From Dromaius novaehollandiae (Eukaryota; Chordata; Aves; Casuariiformes; Dromaiidae): a DNA stretch of 64,000 bases. This document shows, piece by piece, positions 43,811 through 57,860 of the stretch; positions within the stretch are counted from its first letter, which is position 1; the number at the start of each line of letters is the position of its first letter. The DNA lies in the NCBI RefSeq assembly GCF_036370855.1, contig NC_088105.1:13893619-13957618 (forward strand), in the 5' to 3' direction. Under the pieces are notes generated by a model that was not told the DNA's origin, ran no database searches, and saw only the letters and a list, made by a program, of their open reading frames with translations. A program made the position numbers and the translations under genes.

Positions 43811-46800
43811 GTGAGTGTGGCGAGGCGGCGCTGCCTCCGCGTGTGCCGTGCCCTGTGCCGGAGGGGCTTGCAGGGGTGCCAGACGGCCGCGGCGCCCGCC
43901 GCCCTGCTCCACCTGAAGCTCTTCCCACCTGCTTTCTCCAAGTCCCGCTCTCAGAAGTTCCTCCTGTCGCCCTGTGCTTTAGCTGTGATTTTTTGTTGCT
44001 TTTGTTGATTTGTACCCTTTTGTCATTAAGATCTCCATGTAACGCAGGCTTAGTGGCTGCGAGTTTGTGACGTTGTGCGTAACGCTGTCACACGTGGATT
44101 TTTTCCAGGTGTCTCCATGCCCCTGTGGTGTCTATGAAGTATCGTTTGTCGCGCGTATGGTTAATTGCCTTCTGAGCACCCGGAGCATCTCTGCCGTGGG
44201 AGGGGGAGGAAGTGGTTGTCTCCACATTCATGCTGCTTCATCTCATGCAAGAGTGGTTGCTGCAAACACGGGGGTGTAGGTGGCAGATGGCTGCTGGACG
44301 TGGGGTTGCTGAAGCTGGAGAGAAGGCGTAGCGTGGATGCGACTCTGAGGAGGTCCTTGGGTCTGATTGCCAATTCAAAGGCAACAGCAAGCTACTTGCA
44401 AAAGAAATAAATTGCTTTTACTGCTTGGGTAAACTGTGTGAAACATTCAGACGTTGCCTGGATCTCGTGCCCACAAGTTAGCGTCCAGCAAGCAGCCGTA
44501 TGCTAGTTACTGTACTGCGTTTAGAGTACTCAGAAACACGTGGGCAAGGTTTGGGGCCTGCCAGTAGAGGACTTGTTTAATAGTGAGTAAGTCAGGGGAT
44601 GTCAGATGGTTATGAAATCATCTGGCTTCCCAAAATAGTTGGGATATTCAGAGCTCTCATCGTATAATGCTTGGCTAGTAGCCATGAGAGCAGCCTTTGC
44701 CTCGGCTTCCCTGACGGTTGCATGCAAAGCTGGAAGGTGTTCAGGAGCACGTAAGCAATGAGTAAACAAGAAACCAAATGAGCTCACTGCCTGGCATCTC
44801 CCGAGTTTTAAACCTGCAGGAGGATTGGCAGCTCTCGGCCTCACTGGCCTGCCCGGGCACTTCGGGGGTCTCCAGCCCCAGCAGACCCTGGGCAGCCTCA
44901 GTGTGGAGATGTTCACGCTACAAGCTGCGATGCCTTTGCAGGTGTCGCCCCTGTCCTGGAAGACTCCGGTAAGGAGCGGACAGCCCTGGGTGCTGGCAGG
45001 TCAGTCCTGGCCGGGGCATCAGTGTCTCGGGTGGTCCACTCAGCCCTGGTCCATGCCTGGAGGTGTTGTAGCGCCTTTGATGCTGGCTGCTGCCCTGTGG
45101 TGGCATGAGTGTCCTGAACATCCAGGAACTGATTTTGAAAGAAAACTCACTCAACTACCCCCAAAATCCCCCCTGGGATTTTGCAGATGCTGGGGCTGCA
45201 GTAAGAAGCAAGCTAGCAGGAAGGGCACTCAGGACACCCTTCTGGCAGCGGTTGGACCTCAATCCAACCTAAGTGGCAGTGTAACCACAGCCACAGATAA
45301 TTCCGTTTGTTCCTTAGGACACAACAGGGGGTTTGCCCATGTGATCCGGGACGTGCTCTCTCCTGGAAATAACAGCTAAGGTGGTGGAGTTGCTTGCATG
45401 AAATGGGAAGGATGATGCACGCGCCCTTGCGAGAAGGCTGAGTAATTTGTGAGCAGTCAGCTTCTCTAGACAGCCCTGTGGAAGCCCCCAGGCACCAGGA
45501 CCTGCCCCTGCGCCCAAGTGGCCTTATCAGGAGCTGAGCTGTTGTCCTATTCTTCTCTAAAGGCCTTGTGCAGACTTTTGTTACTTGCTCTCTTGCACTT
45601 TTCTCATTGCTGGAGGTGGAGAAGAATATAATGTCCCGAGGACTCGGATTTCCAGGCTCTTTTGTTTCAGCATTTCAGCAGGGGAATAGTTTTGAGGGCT
45701 TTTCTCAAAGGCTGCTCTGCGTGCTGCCCTGTCCTCCATGTGATGACTAATATTGTGGCTTGGGAGCAAACTGGAAAGTCTTTGTTGGTATTAGATTTGC
45801 TCACTTTGATTTTACACTGCTTGGGACAGAGTAACTGTTATGCCATTAAGAGGTCTCCTACGTTTGTGGACAGATATTTCTCTCTCCTTTTTGTCAAACA
45901 CACCATGGCCATTGTTACTCTGGAAAAAAGGCATTTACGGCAAGTCTTTTGAAAGAACGCAGCTCCAGCCCCAAACTTGCATAACTTCATGGAAGTATGT
46001 GAAGGCTGGCACAACTTTGAGGGCTTAAATAAACCTCACTGTGTTTAAAAAATATCCTTATTGACCAATGTAAGTAAACTTAGGCATACTTTAGACTATT
46101 CATAAATAAAGCTTTGAATGGTGTAAAGGACCCACGTTATGGTAAAACAGATTTCCCGTGAAAAAAGGTGTGTTTGAAACAGGTGCTCAAGCTTCCTTGA
46201 GCTAGTGCAACACAGGGCAAGGTGCAAGTTGCTGAAAAGATGTGAATTTGCAGATCAGATCTGCAGAGTGCCCTGATTGCCTTGTCTCCCCTTGGCCTTT
46301 CACACAGCAGCGATGGGATTTCGAGAGGTTGCGAGAGGACTCGCTGGCCGGGCTGAGCGCCGGAGGCTGCTTTTAATTTGGCTGGAAGTCAAGGAACGTG
46401 TGTCTGTCCTCGAGCCAGGGGTAGCTCACTGCCACCAAATGCTTCAACTTCAGGCTGGCACGAAATCTTCGAGCCTTGTCTCAATACCAGGAGCAGAATG
46501 AGATTGCTCTGAGGGCAAATTAACCTGATTTCTATTAATGAATCGGGATGCTGGGGCTGGCTTTCTGAATCCTTGGAAAGGGAGCACTTGCTGGCAATGG
46601 GTTAGTGGGATGGGTTTCTTGGTGTCATCGGCTGTCAGCTGCCATGTGCTACCCTCCGGGTGACCACGGTGCCAAGGCACCACACGCACCACTGGGGCTG
46701 CCCGGGAGGGTTTGGATGGAGAGCTGACCCTTCGGGGGCAGAGCAGGCAAAACGGCATGCTGCATTGCTGAGATTCCTGCCTTCTGCGCCGTCACGAGGC

Positions 46801-47059
46801 GGGCAGGGAAGAGGGCCCCCGCATCCACAGGCGAGGCCAGCAGGGCAGCTTTGCTCTGGAGGCAAAACCGTCTGACCCCTCGGGGTGCAAGGAGTGGGGA
46901 ACCAAGCTGTCACTGCAGAGAGCTGCTGCTGGGCCCCCGAACCGCTGCAGGTCCCACACTTCTCCGCTGCAGAAGAGGCTGTTGCATCTTGCGAGCCACA
47001 TTGACTGAGTCCTGCAAGATTTAAGTTTCAAGTGCCTGAACGAGCTGCAAGATATCCTT

Positions 47060-47072
47060 CCCCCCCCCCCCC
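47060..47072 (+). repeat. Poly-C tract (13 C)
   Basis: Homopolymer C run in intron 2, similar to the one at 32,220. Prone to sequencing and length error. Confidence 0.9.
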
Positions 47073-47589
47073 GAAAGGTTGACCAGGTGGGGCCCTAAAA
47101 GGCAGCCGTAACTGTATATTTATCATCTTGTCGTGATATAAATGTATGCAAATACTTTCCTTTTTGTGCTTCTGGCACGTGTCCAGTGCAGCCAGTACTA
47201 CCTGGCTGTGGCTTGCTGGACTTATTTTAGGGAATTTTGAATTTCTTTTGTCCCTACTGGAATTCCTAAGTGCAGCTTTAATCCAGGTTTTCTTTGGTGC
47301 CAGAAAGGCTGAAGTCCTATACAGGCACTGTTCAAATGCTGTTTCTGTGGCAGTTGTCTTCGAGCCTGTTTCTGGGAAGCGTCCAGCTGAGCTTTGCAGA
47401 TTCAAAAGAATGAGACATTTCAAGCACTTTAAAATATAGCTCCTGCGTCAGGTACATCTGATTTGGCGAGGCTTTTGCCGCTTTGCGTAGCTGAGCTTTA
47501 TTTTAGCAAATTGGCAAAACTGCCGAATTTAAATGAGCTCGTTTAAAGCAGAGTTTTGCATCCTCCGAAAGCCATGCGCACAGTTGGAT

Positions 47590-47900
47590 TGGTGTGAAAA
47601 CGGATGCGTCTGGCCATTTGCTTCTTTAGAGCATGCGGCGTAATTTCAAGCTCATTTAATTAAAATATTCCTGCGATACGCCCGCTTCCACCATGGCTGG
47701 TTTTCAGAAGCATTATGGTAGGTCTGGGAGGAGCTGAGGGGATGGCTGGCGTGGTGATTGCTGCTTCGGTGTCCTGGCAATCACAGAGAAAAAGGGCAAA
47801 TTTCCAAGCGAGATTATCGTGTTTCTACCACCACCGCCGCTGTCGTTTAACTTCATAGTAAAATAACTTCCCGTTTATTTCAGCCCTGTATGTTGACTGT
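47590..47900. promoter_or_regulatory. Candidate intronic conserved noncoding element
   Basis: Two AT-richer patches with TCATTTAATTAAAATATT at about 47,651 and GTTTAACTTCATAGTAAAATAA at about 47,846. Both are non-repetitive and lie inside otherwise GC-richer intron. They could be an intronic enhancer; texture evidence only. Confidence 0.25.
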
Positions 47901-50900
47901 CCCTGGATACGTGCTCACAGAGTTGCAGCAGGTTTTGAGATAACTGTGCCACGCCACAGCCATCGGATCGGGAGCAGAGCCCACGGTCCGGGTGATGAAG
48001 CGGTACCCTCGAGGCGCCGGGGATGCAGATCCTTGGAGCTATTCAGGGGCCTCTTTTAGGAAGGGTGCGAGGGAGACTTTCAGCAATGCTTGCATCCCCT
48101 GTGCTCCTGTTGCACGTCTCCACCTTTGTTCACTTGGGTTGTGTTGTTTTTCTCAGTGAGGCTTTCCTCCTCCTCCTCTTTCTGTGAGTCAACCATGAGC
48201 TCCTTCTCCTGAATGCCACCACCTGAGCCGTCGGCAAACGCTGGCTGGGAGCTGCATGGAGAGGAAAGGAGGGGGAATAATGTCTGGCTCCCTGCAGCTT
48301 GCGGGAGAGCGCGGCTGCCCGGCGCGCCTCCCTCCCCGCCAGCTGTGCGCCCCTGTTTCGCCCCTGCTCACGAAGTTCAGGGCCGGCTCGTCGGGTACCT
48401 CCACGAACGCCTCCCCCCTTACGAGCTGCCGGCTGCCCTCGCGCTCCCCCGCCTCGCGTTTGTTCTTCCTCGTCACTGCTACTTTGAGCAAGTTTTAATG
48501 CAATGTTATAAGCGTCGTGGTGGTAGACGGGATTACCCGTTGGGCGCAGCAGGGTACGTGAGGGGGTATTGGTGCGTGCTGGAAACGTGCTTCTGGCCTT
48601 GCACGGCTCTGCCCTTTGAGGAGCTCCACATTACACAAAGGAACTAATTTTGGCAGCACAACGGGACCAGTTCACAGCTAGAGCTCAGCTGCGCAAGAAG
48701 CAAGAGAAGCCTACGCCGAAAAGCTCATTTCCCCAGAGAAGCTGTGCTATTTTCTTACAGAAGTACTGAAACGCCTAACGCTGGCATTACCTTGCAGCTA
48801 ATGAGTCGTTAGGGTGGAACATCAGAGGTATTTAATACAGCAAGGCTCTGCCTTATCGCGGAGTTTGGAACAAGTCCACGGAGATGGGGCATCCCGCGGG
48901 GCCCTCGGTGGCATTGCGCTAAGTCCCCTGAAGCACAACCTGGCTATCACCTTCCAGGCTGGGATGCAGCATAACAGAGCGACCCCGAACATTGCTGAAG
49001 CTCTTAGTAGTGCTCGGGTGGCTGCCTTGCACTCTGCTTGGCCCCTCTAACTTTTCCTCCTTTCCCAGAGGCCTTTCCTAAAAAGGAGCGATTTGCTGCA
49101 AACCCTGGATCGCAGGGAGGATGGAAATGAGCCTTGCTGTCCAGGGGGAGGGCTGCAGCTCGTTCTGGGAGATCTGGGGTGGTGAGAGCACCGGTAGCTG
49201 CTGTCTGTGAGGGTTTGAAGAGCTGTTACAGAAACTGTTGTCCCTCGATGTCTTTCCTCTCCTCTGCGAGGTGACGGCTGCTTGGGTTGCCTGGGCTCTG
49301 CGTGCGCACACTGCTGAGGAAGGCAGCGTCGTTAGAGGAGAGGACCGTGCCCAGCATCACAGGGCCAAATTCAGTACGGGAACGTAATAGAAAACAGCTC
49401 TGAGAGAGATCGGTCCTGAGCAGGGAGCTGAGCTGGAGTAAGGCTGAACCAAACTGAAGTCAGCATTTTAAATGCTAATCTTGTATGCGATCCTTTTTGC
49501 TCTTGTGCTTCTCTGCTGGTCCTTGAAGGCTAAGAGCCCCTTGATTTAATTTGTTGAAATGTTCTCTCCTGCATCATCGAAGAAGAGTGCCAAAGTGGAG
49601 GCAGCTGCAGCCTTGCAAAGAAACTACCCAGCGAGCTGTCAGCAGCGAGCACCCGGGGGTCGGGCCAGGGGCCGCCTGCACTAGCGTGATTTGGCTGTTG
49701 GGTAGTAAAGCACAAGTATGTGCAATGAGACGGACGGAGGATTCCTCCATGCAGTGCTTTGCATTCGTCCTGGGGGTTGCTGCAACAGTACTGAGCATCA
49801 CTAGGGATCTTCAAGGCTCAGCACGGTGCAGTCCTGAGCAGCATGGTCTGGCTTCGAAGCTGACCCCATTTTGCACAGGCGTCCGTCCCACGTATTGCCT
49901 AATAAACCAGCTAGCTCGCAAAGCCCTTCTCTTGCCTCCGAGTAAGGCTCGTAGCAATTGCGGGGCTTCGTGATCGCACCAGGGCCTGGTTTCTTCATTG
50001 CTCAGGTCCCTTCGGAGTGGTTTTGGTGCAGCGCAGCAGCCGGGCTTGCTGCGGCAGAGGCTGTGCGGGCGGCAGCGGCGTGGGAGCCTCCCTTGCTGCC
50101 TGCAGGAGGCCGGCGAGGAGGGTCGGCTTGGGCGGCGTCAGGGCCGTTGGAGCTGTTCAGGTGTATGCGTTACAGCTTGTTCCTCCGGCGTTGGATTGCA
50201 GTGATGGAATACGTTAGCCCAAGTCTGTCTGTGTCTCTTTTTTTCTTTTCTCTCAAAGGCCTCCAGTTTCATTTTTGCATTTTCCTCCAACAATATCTAT
50301 TTAATTCCTCTTAAAATTGTAGAATGAGATTTGCCCAAACTCGTTCAAACGCTTCCCGATTCCCAGGAACGCTGAGGCCGTGTGTGCCATGCTTTTCCAG
50401 CACTGGAAACGCAGAGAGCACATCTCCGCTGACCTATATAGAAATGTCAAGAAATCCTCTATTTAAAAGAAGGAAAACTAAAGCAATTGCCCCAGAGCTG
50501 GCAATGGGGGGGTTATTGGGGATTGCGGCTCCCGCCAGGCTCCCTGGGAGCCGCGTAGGTGCCGTGCAGCAGGCGGGAAGCGCGGGAATGTGCTAGCTCC
50601 AACTGCTCGGCGCTTAGCTCAGAGCTGCTAATTTAGATGCCTGAAGTCTGTCTTGTGATTGCTCAGTCTTTCTAAAGTTGAATTGTTCGTGGTTATAGCA
50701 AGGGCACTTAAAAATATACTTCTTTTTTTTTGTGGTTTGAATGTATCCATCTTCGCCTCCCAAAGATTTGAACTTCTGAGTTTGTCTGAAATCGAGGAGG
50801 CTCCTGCTCTAGGGACGCCTCCCCAGAGCTCTGTTTCCGAGCTGTGAGCAAGGCGCCTCTTAGCCCGGTCTTTGGATAAGCTAAACAGGGAGATCGTCTT

Positions 50901-53900
50901 AATCCCCCTGACTTCAGACTCTGTGAAACCTGCCTCGCGTTCCTATGGCTTTTTTCTGAACTCTTTTCTACTGCTTGTTTGAAGTGTGCAGTGGAGCAGG
51001 GTGTTTTGTATCAGTAATGGTTGCAGCGGTGCTATGCATGGAGGTAAACTCACCCGTTCTGCCGTACCTTCCCCCGCCCCGGGGATCGTGCTGCCTCTGC
51101 AGCAGCCGCCCAGCGCTGGGAGCTCGGGTCGCCCGCCCTTCCGCCGCCCTGAAACCCTTCAGCGCCTCTGCGTTTCGGGATGCAGTTCTGCCTCTCGTCG
51201 ACGTGACTCCTGTAAAAGCAGCCGGTGAAGACTAGCGCGACTCCGCAGCGTGCCGCAGGGCTGCGGGAGCGGAGGAAGCGGGGCCGGCCCGGGGAGGCCG
51301 CTGCTCACCGGACAAGCGCTGCCTTTTGCTTTCCCAAGCGAGTGTGGTATCCACCGCCTTTATCAGCAAATAGTTGACATTTTTTCCCAGACCTACATAA
51401 AAATAAGCGCTGTTGTGCTTTCATTCCTGTGGCATTTTAGTAGAACAACACCGGCATTCTGTGATTTTTGCTGTCCATCGTTGCTTCATTTGGGGATCCA
51501 CCAGTTGGATGGATTTTGTCCCTTTAAGCTGAGCTGTACTGTCTTATTAGATGGCACTTTTGGCCAAATGCCTGCACACGGTGGAGCTAAAGCATCTTCT
51601 CTAAGTTTCGTAGCCAACCCAATTGCCTTTATGAGCTGCGTTTTTAATTTGATTAAAAAAGATTGTTCAGGATCTTGGTTTGCGTAGGATTATTGCTGCG
51701 GCTAGTTATACTACAGTCCTGGTCGATATTAAGTCCTGTTAAGTGGCTGTTTTCTAACTTGGCCTGAAATCTTGAAACTTTCATTAGCTTGAACTTTTCT
51801 TAAGGACCTAAGTTTATAAATCTTTCTAAAACTCTCTAAGGGGCATTATTCAGACTTGATGGTTTTAAAGTGTAAAATTCAGTGAGTGTTATTAATACCT
51901 GCATTAGTTATTGCTGAAGTAGCATGAAACAAATGTGCAATATGAATAATTACCTGTTTTTTCCAGTTACAAAACAAAAACATCGTTGAACAGTTCTTGC
52001 ACCTAACAAGACCCACAGCGTTGGCTGGTTTCTGATATGTGAAGTGTTTCCTGCTGTTGCTCATTCATTCTTTATTAATTGTCCAAATTTCATAATTGCT
52101 GACTGGGTTACGTTACTACCAGCCTGCGTTTTTTCAGTTTGTCCCTGCTGGTCTCCCTGGCCACTCATCTGCCTTCCAGGCTGGCGTTACTCAAGGGCTT
52201 TGTGCAACTGTGGGAGAGGAGCTCTTTGGCACGCGGGGGAAAGAAGTACCTGGCTGTGTTTCACAACCGAGGGTGGAAACCTTTCCACGTCTGTCTTCTT
52301 GCTTCCAGCTTTGCTGCGTCGCCATCTCTGGAGCCCTAGGCGGGCGTGTTGTCCTGGCCCCCTTCTGCCCTCACCTGCACTCGAGGGGGTTGGGGTGGGT
52401 TTTGGTTCAAGCCTCGGGCAGCTCTCTGCTGCTCTTCATTTTGGGATGCCTTCTGCTCCTCCGTGCAGCAAGCGATAATATGCCACTGAACAGCTACCTT
52501 GAGGCAGGGTAGCTTGCAGATTCACTTTATTTCTGAAATGCTTTCAATCTTGAACACAGAGGTGTTTTGGGTTGTTTTTGAAGTTATTAGGAGGCTTTTT
52601 GTGACTTCCCCCACGGCGCTGCTGGTGAGGGTGGGCCATGCTGCAGAGCCTGCCGGCCGTAGCCAGGCGCTCCCCACTGCGCAGCCCTGTTCTGCAGGAG
52701 TCGAGATGCTGTTTCTAGCCCCTCTGGTATGGCAGCTGCCAGCTCCCGCAAAGCCTGGCTTGTGGCTGGCTGGGAGCAGGGAGTCCCGAGGGTCTGTCCA
52801 GGGGACCCGGGATGGGGACGAGGGGCACCGTTTGTGTCCGCTGCCACTCTGCCTTGCAGCGCGGCTGAAGCCTGCCTCGGGCAAGGTGAAAGTGGTTGAG
52901 GGAATGGAAGTCCCACCTCCTCGCCTCGCTCGGTTCGGTGTCGCTGCAGGGAGCTGTCACCGCAGGACCGCGCGTGCTGGCAGCGCCCGAACAGGCGGTA
53001 GCTGCAGTTCCCATCTCGTCGAAAGGGAGCCGGCGCGGTGGGGACGCACTGGGCCCCGCGCGGGCTGGGCAGCGCCGTCGCGCTGCGTGCTTCGTACTGG
53101 GGTCGCAGCCGGAGCCGTCTCGCGTTCCTCCTCTTCCCCTTTTTGCATAATTGTTTTAATGTCTTCTCCTTGGGACTGCAGAGGAGCCGCGGGAGGGAAG
53201 CAGATTAGTGCTGGGCTCTGCTGGGTTAAGCACTGCTACTTGGCAGATGAGAGCTGGCCTTTAGGGGAAAAAAGCCCCGCTTGCTAATCTGTTTTAATCC
53301 AGATCTCAGCTCTGCTTTATACCGGATCACCTGCAGGTGGGTGATCACCTATGTTAAGTATGTGTTTGCTGTAGTAGAACAACTAATGAGTATCTAATCA
53401 GAAATACTATGAATTCAGTCAGGTACGGAGCTTCCAGAGAACATGCTGCTGCGAATTTCGGTGTCGGGTGATAAACATTAACCTGTGTGCACCTCATCTC
53501 TAGTCCTTACTGTATCTTCAGCGCCGGGTTGAGCTTTCTTACAAGAAAATGAAAACCTAGGTGTCCTGCTCCTTTAAACAGTGATCCAGCCATAGTTTGA
53601 AAAATATGCCCGAGTTGCAGAAGAAGCAACAGCATCTGGCAGCAGTGTCTGCATGTTGCACGCAGCATACGTGGCTGCAGCTCCGCTCCTAGTTTTCTCA
53701 AACACGAGGGAGTGGAGCAAAGCCACGTGTGCCTCTGTAGCCCGGTTATTTTTATAACCAGTACAACCAGTATCCCGTACGCACCCACACACTGGTTCAT
53801 TTACACATGCTGCACTTGGTCATCTTAAATTGAAGCACTGAAGCAAGGAGGGAGCTTGTGGGGGCAGGGCTGTCGGTCTCGGGTGGGAGGTCCAGCCTGT

Positions 53901-54860
53901 GCTGTTGCAGAGCAAGCTGGTATGTCCTGGCCTTCGCTGCAGAATAGCATGTTCCCATTAAAAGGACTTTAAACATGCTGGACGCGATTCTTCCTGCGAG
54001 TTCATACTGGTGCCTTCAGGGAATCCACGGCGAGTCTCGCCTCGGAGGAGGATTGGGCCCGCTATGCCCAAATCTGGGCATTTCTCCGGAGGAGCCTGCC
54101 TCATTTGGGCACGGGGTGCTTGGCGACGAGCAGCCAGCTCACGCTCGCTGAACTTTGGCTGCTCTCAGCGGCGCTGTCAACACTCGCGGCTTTATCGTGC
54201 ATCTCGCGCGCTCTGGCATTTCTGGGGCCCCAGTTTCTGCAGTCAGGAAGTTAAATGCCAGTCCCAGCTTTCCTTTTAAAAACAGAAAGCAAGTTTTCTG
54301 TCTCCTGTAGCTGTAGGGAGAGGCTGGAAAATGACTCCTACATACATAGTAAGCTATAATGCATTGCTTCCTTGTACTTCCAAAACCACTGTTTTTCAAG
54401 GCTTGATTTTTTTCAAGGCTTGGCGTTAACGGACTAGCCGTAGTCACGGTCTCTGCAGACCTTCGTGCCTGGCTGCTTTTGCATCTTGATGCTGCAGAGA
54501 AGAGAATTTGCTGTTTTCCCCATGACAGTGGCATAGCAGGACCTGCAGCTTAGCTGACCAAGGCTTGGTCTCCTCCTAGTACTGTTGGGAAGCTGTAGCC
54601 AGGGCCAGGAAAGCTCTCCTCCACACAGGAGGTACCTGTGCAGGGCACTGTCCCTTTTCCCTGCCCTGCTTTCAGGGCAGGGAAAGTACAGTAATTGTTA
54701 TAAGCTGCGGTGGAAGTGAAGGAGATGGCAGCCAAGCTGCTATCCCCATGGTCACAGGCTCCCCTCTCTCTCACCGCTCTGCCATTAGACTGAGAGCTTT
54801 TATCCATCTGTCTTACATCTGTGAAAGCGCTGGGGTTAATTGAAGCTTTGGTTTAGACAG

Positions 54861-54912
54861 GAATCATACAAGCGGTGGTTGGAAGGAAGCTTTGGAGATC
54901 ATCTTGTTATTC
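54861..54912 (-). mobile_element. CR1-type LINE, 3' end fragment
   Basis: On the + strand GAATCATACAAGCGGTGGTTGG, then AAGGAAGCTTTGGAGATCATCTTG follows the reverse complement of the avian CR1 3' end (AATCATAGAATGG..TTGGAAGGGACCTT.AAGATCATCT.GTT). It is short and diverged, with no coding part. It lies antisense inside intron 2. Confidence 0.6.
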
Positions 54913-57750
54913 TGATTACAGTAAGAACATTGCTTAGTACTGGAGGCGCAGAAGATGAGGAGCGCTGGAGCTGAAAGCAGGGGGAGCAGCGGATGCTTTC
55001 GATATTACCCACCAGTCCAAAGGAGTTGGCTCAGCGGAGCAGCGTTGACCTGGGTGACGTGGACTCCTGCTATGCTGTGAGAAGAGGCCAGGCAGAGAAA
55101 CTCAGTCGCTCAGCTGATCTCACACCCCAGCTGTCGGTGTGCTGACTGGCCAGCCCTCTGGGTTTTACTTGGCGATAAACCACCCTGTCAAAGCCTGTAA
55201 CGCACCCGAGTACTTAAATATACAGGTGCCTCTATACCTGTAGGTGCTGGATGTGCCATGGGTTCCCAGGCTGGAGCAGTGACCAAGTCATTCAGACTGA
55301 CCTTCTCTAGCTCCAGCCCATCCTGTCCATGGTGGCTCGTGGCCAATGTCCGTCAGGCTCTGGACACGTGCCACCCGTGCGAGCGCCGAGCTTATCTGGT
55401 GGCAGGCCCTAGCTGTGCTGCTTGTCTGCTCCAGGGGGTCCTTATCTCACTTATAAAACTGTTTGCCGTGGTTTGAAATGTAAGCTTCGCCTCCCAGGCT
55501 CTGTTCCCGTGCTTTACGTTGGACGCCTTGTGCTGTTCGCACTGTGACTTGGGAACCTCCAGCAGCTGGCCGTGTTTTTTCTTATGTTTCTTTCATCTAC
55601 GTCAGGCTTGTTGTGAAACTCTAGATACACGGCTTGCAAAGCTACCTGCTTTCCACGTGCTCCTGGGGCAGCTGTCGTTGCTGTCCTGGCTGGTGACGGT
55701 TGCCCTTCAGCCTAGCTAGTGCAGTCGTAATATATGACCAAAAAAAGAAAAACTTGTAAGATGAGTTGTAAGTCACCATCACTCCTGCCAGCATGGAAGA
55801 ACAGCGATGTCAGCTCTCATGTGTCTCCAGATGTGCACGAGGCTTGGAGAGTCCCGGGACTTCGCTGGGCTGGGCTCCCCGCAGTGCCTGGAGATGCTCC
55901 CGCAGCCCCCCTTGCTGCCCGCCTCTGCCAGCACCATCTGGCCTCTCCGACCAGTGCCTCGTGTGCCGCTGACGAGAGCTGTCAAATGAAGACCAGCTAT
56001 CTTCTGCTCGTGAGTAACCCATGGCCGTTTTGATACGAGCCCCAGCTCTTGCAACAGCCTGGCAACAGCCCAGCTGAGGCTTTGGACCCTGTGGTCAAAT
56101 GCTCGGTGTGGCCTTGGAGAGAGGAGCTGGTCTGGCCGTCTGCGAGCAGCCGTTTCCACCCAGAGCAGTTGCAATTAAGCGGGGGCGAATACGGTTGTAC
56201 TGGGATGTGGTCATTAGCGTTCTCTTACCAGCTCAGTATTAATGAAGCCATACTGAAGTGAAGAATAAGTGCACAGGGAGCGGTTGTTTGTTTTAATGAG
56301 CTGCTGCGTGGGCTGGGTGGAGCTGAAAGATTTTGCTAAGTGCACTCCTACACTGTGAGCTAATGCATCCGTCATGGAGCCACCGGCACAGTCGGAGCCC
56401 CCGGACGGCTGTGTGCAGCCTCCCGCCGCACAGCGCGGCTTCCGCGGGCACACGGCGCCTGCAGGCGTCGGGTGAAACTGCACCGTGCCAGAGTGCAGCA
56501 TTTCGGGCAGGGAATGCTGATACGTCTCGCGTCTCCTTTAAATCTCTGGTTTTAAGAATTGTTGCTTTTTTAAAAAAACAAAACAAACAAAAGAACTTAA
56601 GCCTGGGACAGTAAAGTGTGGCTCTGCAAAGGGCTTCTTGTAAGGGAGATAAATCATCTTGTAAACGAGAGTCTGCAAATGGGGTTGAGAAGCAGCTGTT
56701 ACATACAAGAACTTTATCTGTTGAACCCTGTGCTTGACAATTGATTTAGTTTGTGTCAGTTCAGCTTTCTGTTGAGCTTCGTATGAAATTAGTATTTCTT
56801 AGACTGAGGAGCTGATTAAAGATGACTTGTGTATGCATCCTAGTTTGCTAGCAAAAGCAGTGAAACCCGGGAGCAGTGAAAGGAGGTTGTAGGAAGTGAA
56901 ATTAAGGCTGCTATATGATAGGGAATAGCAAACGGCAGACGGGATTTATCATGAAACGTTTGATGTTATTGGAACAAATATTCTATCATCAGTGGGTTTG
57001 CTGTGATCCAGGGATTATTTCAAAGCAGCAGTCTTAACTCTGTTCTGCTGCTCTCTCAACACAGATATTTTTAGTTGATGCCGGTTTATACCCGTCAGTA
57101 CGCACCACCGTCAGAGTCACTTACCAAAATTAAACCTGAAGTTGGATGGAAATATAGACACTGACCTTGTCAGGACAAACCAAAATCATGTCTTATTTCA
57201 GACAAACATATGTACCTTGGATGAGGCTGCATTTTTCCACATGTGCAAACTCTGGTGAACCTTGGACGTGTTTTAAAAAGCACTGTTAAACCGAAGAACC
57301 AGCATCCAACATTCCACGTTATCAGTCCAAAGCAGCGATGCCTGGGGCATGGCTTGGTGCAGAGGGCACTGGGGTGGCAGCTGGCAGCAGCTCCCCAGAG
57401 AGCAAGCCAAGACACCCAAACCTGTTGGCCGTGCCGGCCACGTCCCAGCGCCTCAGGGGTACAGATGAACGTCGCCTGTCTGCTGTTTCTGTCTTTCTCC
57501 ATCCTTTTTTCCGCTCCCCAGGATCTTCCCTGCTCATGTCCAGAGCTGTTCCTGAGAGTCTTAGGGCTGGTGGGACACTGGTGGTTCACCATCACCACGA
57601 TGTCGGCACGGGGCTGACCCATGGCTCTGGATCAGTGCAGGGCATCGGTGTCCTGCCCTTCTGCCTCCCAGCGCTGGAAAGGGCCCTTGCTGCCTCCTCG
57701 CCTGGCCGTGATGACATAAGCTGTAGACCTTCCACCAGGTTGGAGACTGG

Positions 57751-57860
57751 TGATTTGTGTCCAGCTGAAGCCGATCTTCCGGAAAAAACATCCAGCCGTT
57801 ATCTGAAGACATCAGAAGAGAGAGCAAGCACCACCTGCCCTGTGTGCTGGTTGTACTGCT
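57751..57860 (-). mobile_element. Ancient CR1-type LINE fragment
   Basis: On the + strand the phrases TGTCCAGCTGAAGC.GATCTTCC, AACATCCAGCCGTTATCTGAAG, GACATCAGAAGAGAGAG and CACCACCTGCCCTGTGTGCT follow the order of the old CR1 3' region seen in turtles and birds. That order is ...GGCTAAAGCATATCTTCCAGAAAGG, CATCCAGTCTTGATTTGAAGAC, TTCAAG.GATGGAGAA, CCACCAC.TCCCTTGGT. It lacks the terminal repeat, so it is an internal piece of a decayed copy, antisense to the host gene. Confidence 0.65.

Noticed and set aside
50440..50520. Lysine/arginine-rich frame (FKRRKTKA) considered as NOS1AP exon 3
   Set aside because: It lacks the expected YEFKAKN start and KKKKV-VSVDGVKV pattern and has no good acceptor at the right place.
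52499..53287. 262-codon frame in intron 2
   Set aside because: No recognised domain, no promoter or splice context, and competing frames lie on both strands.
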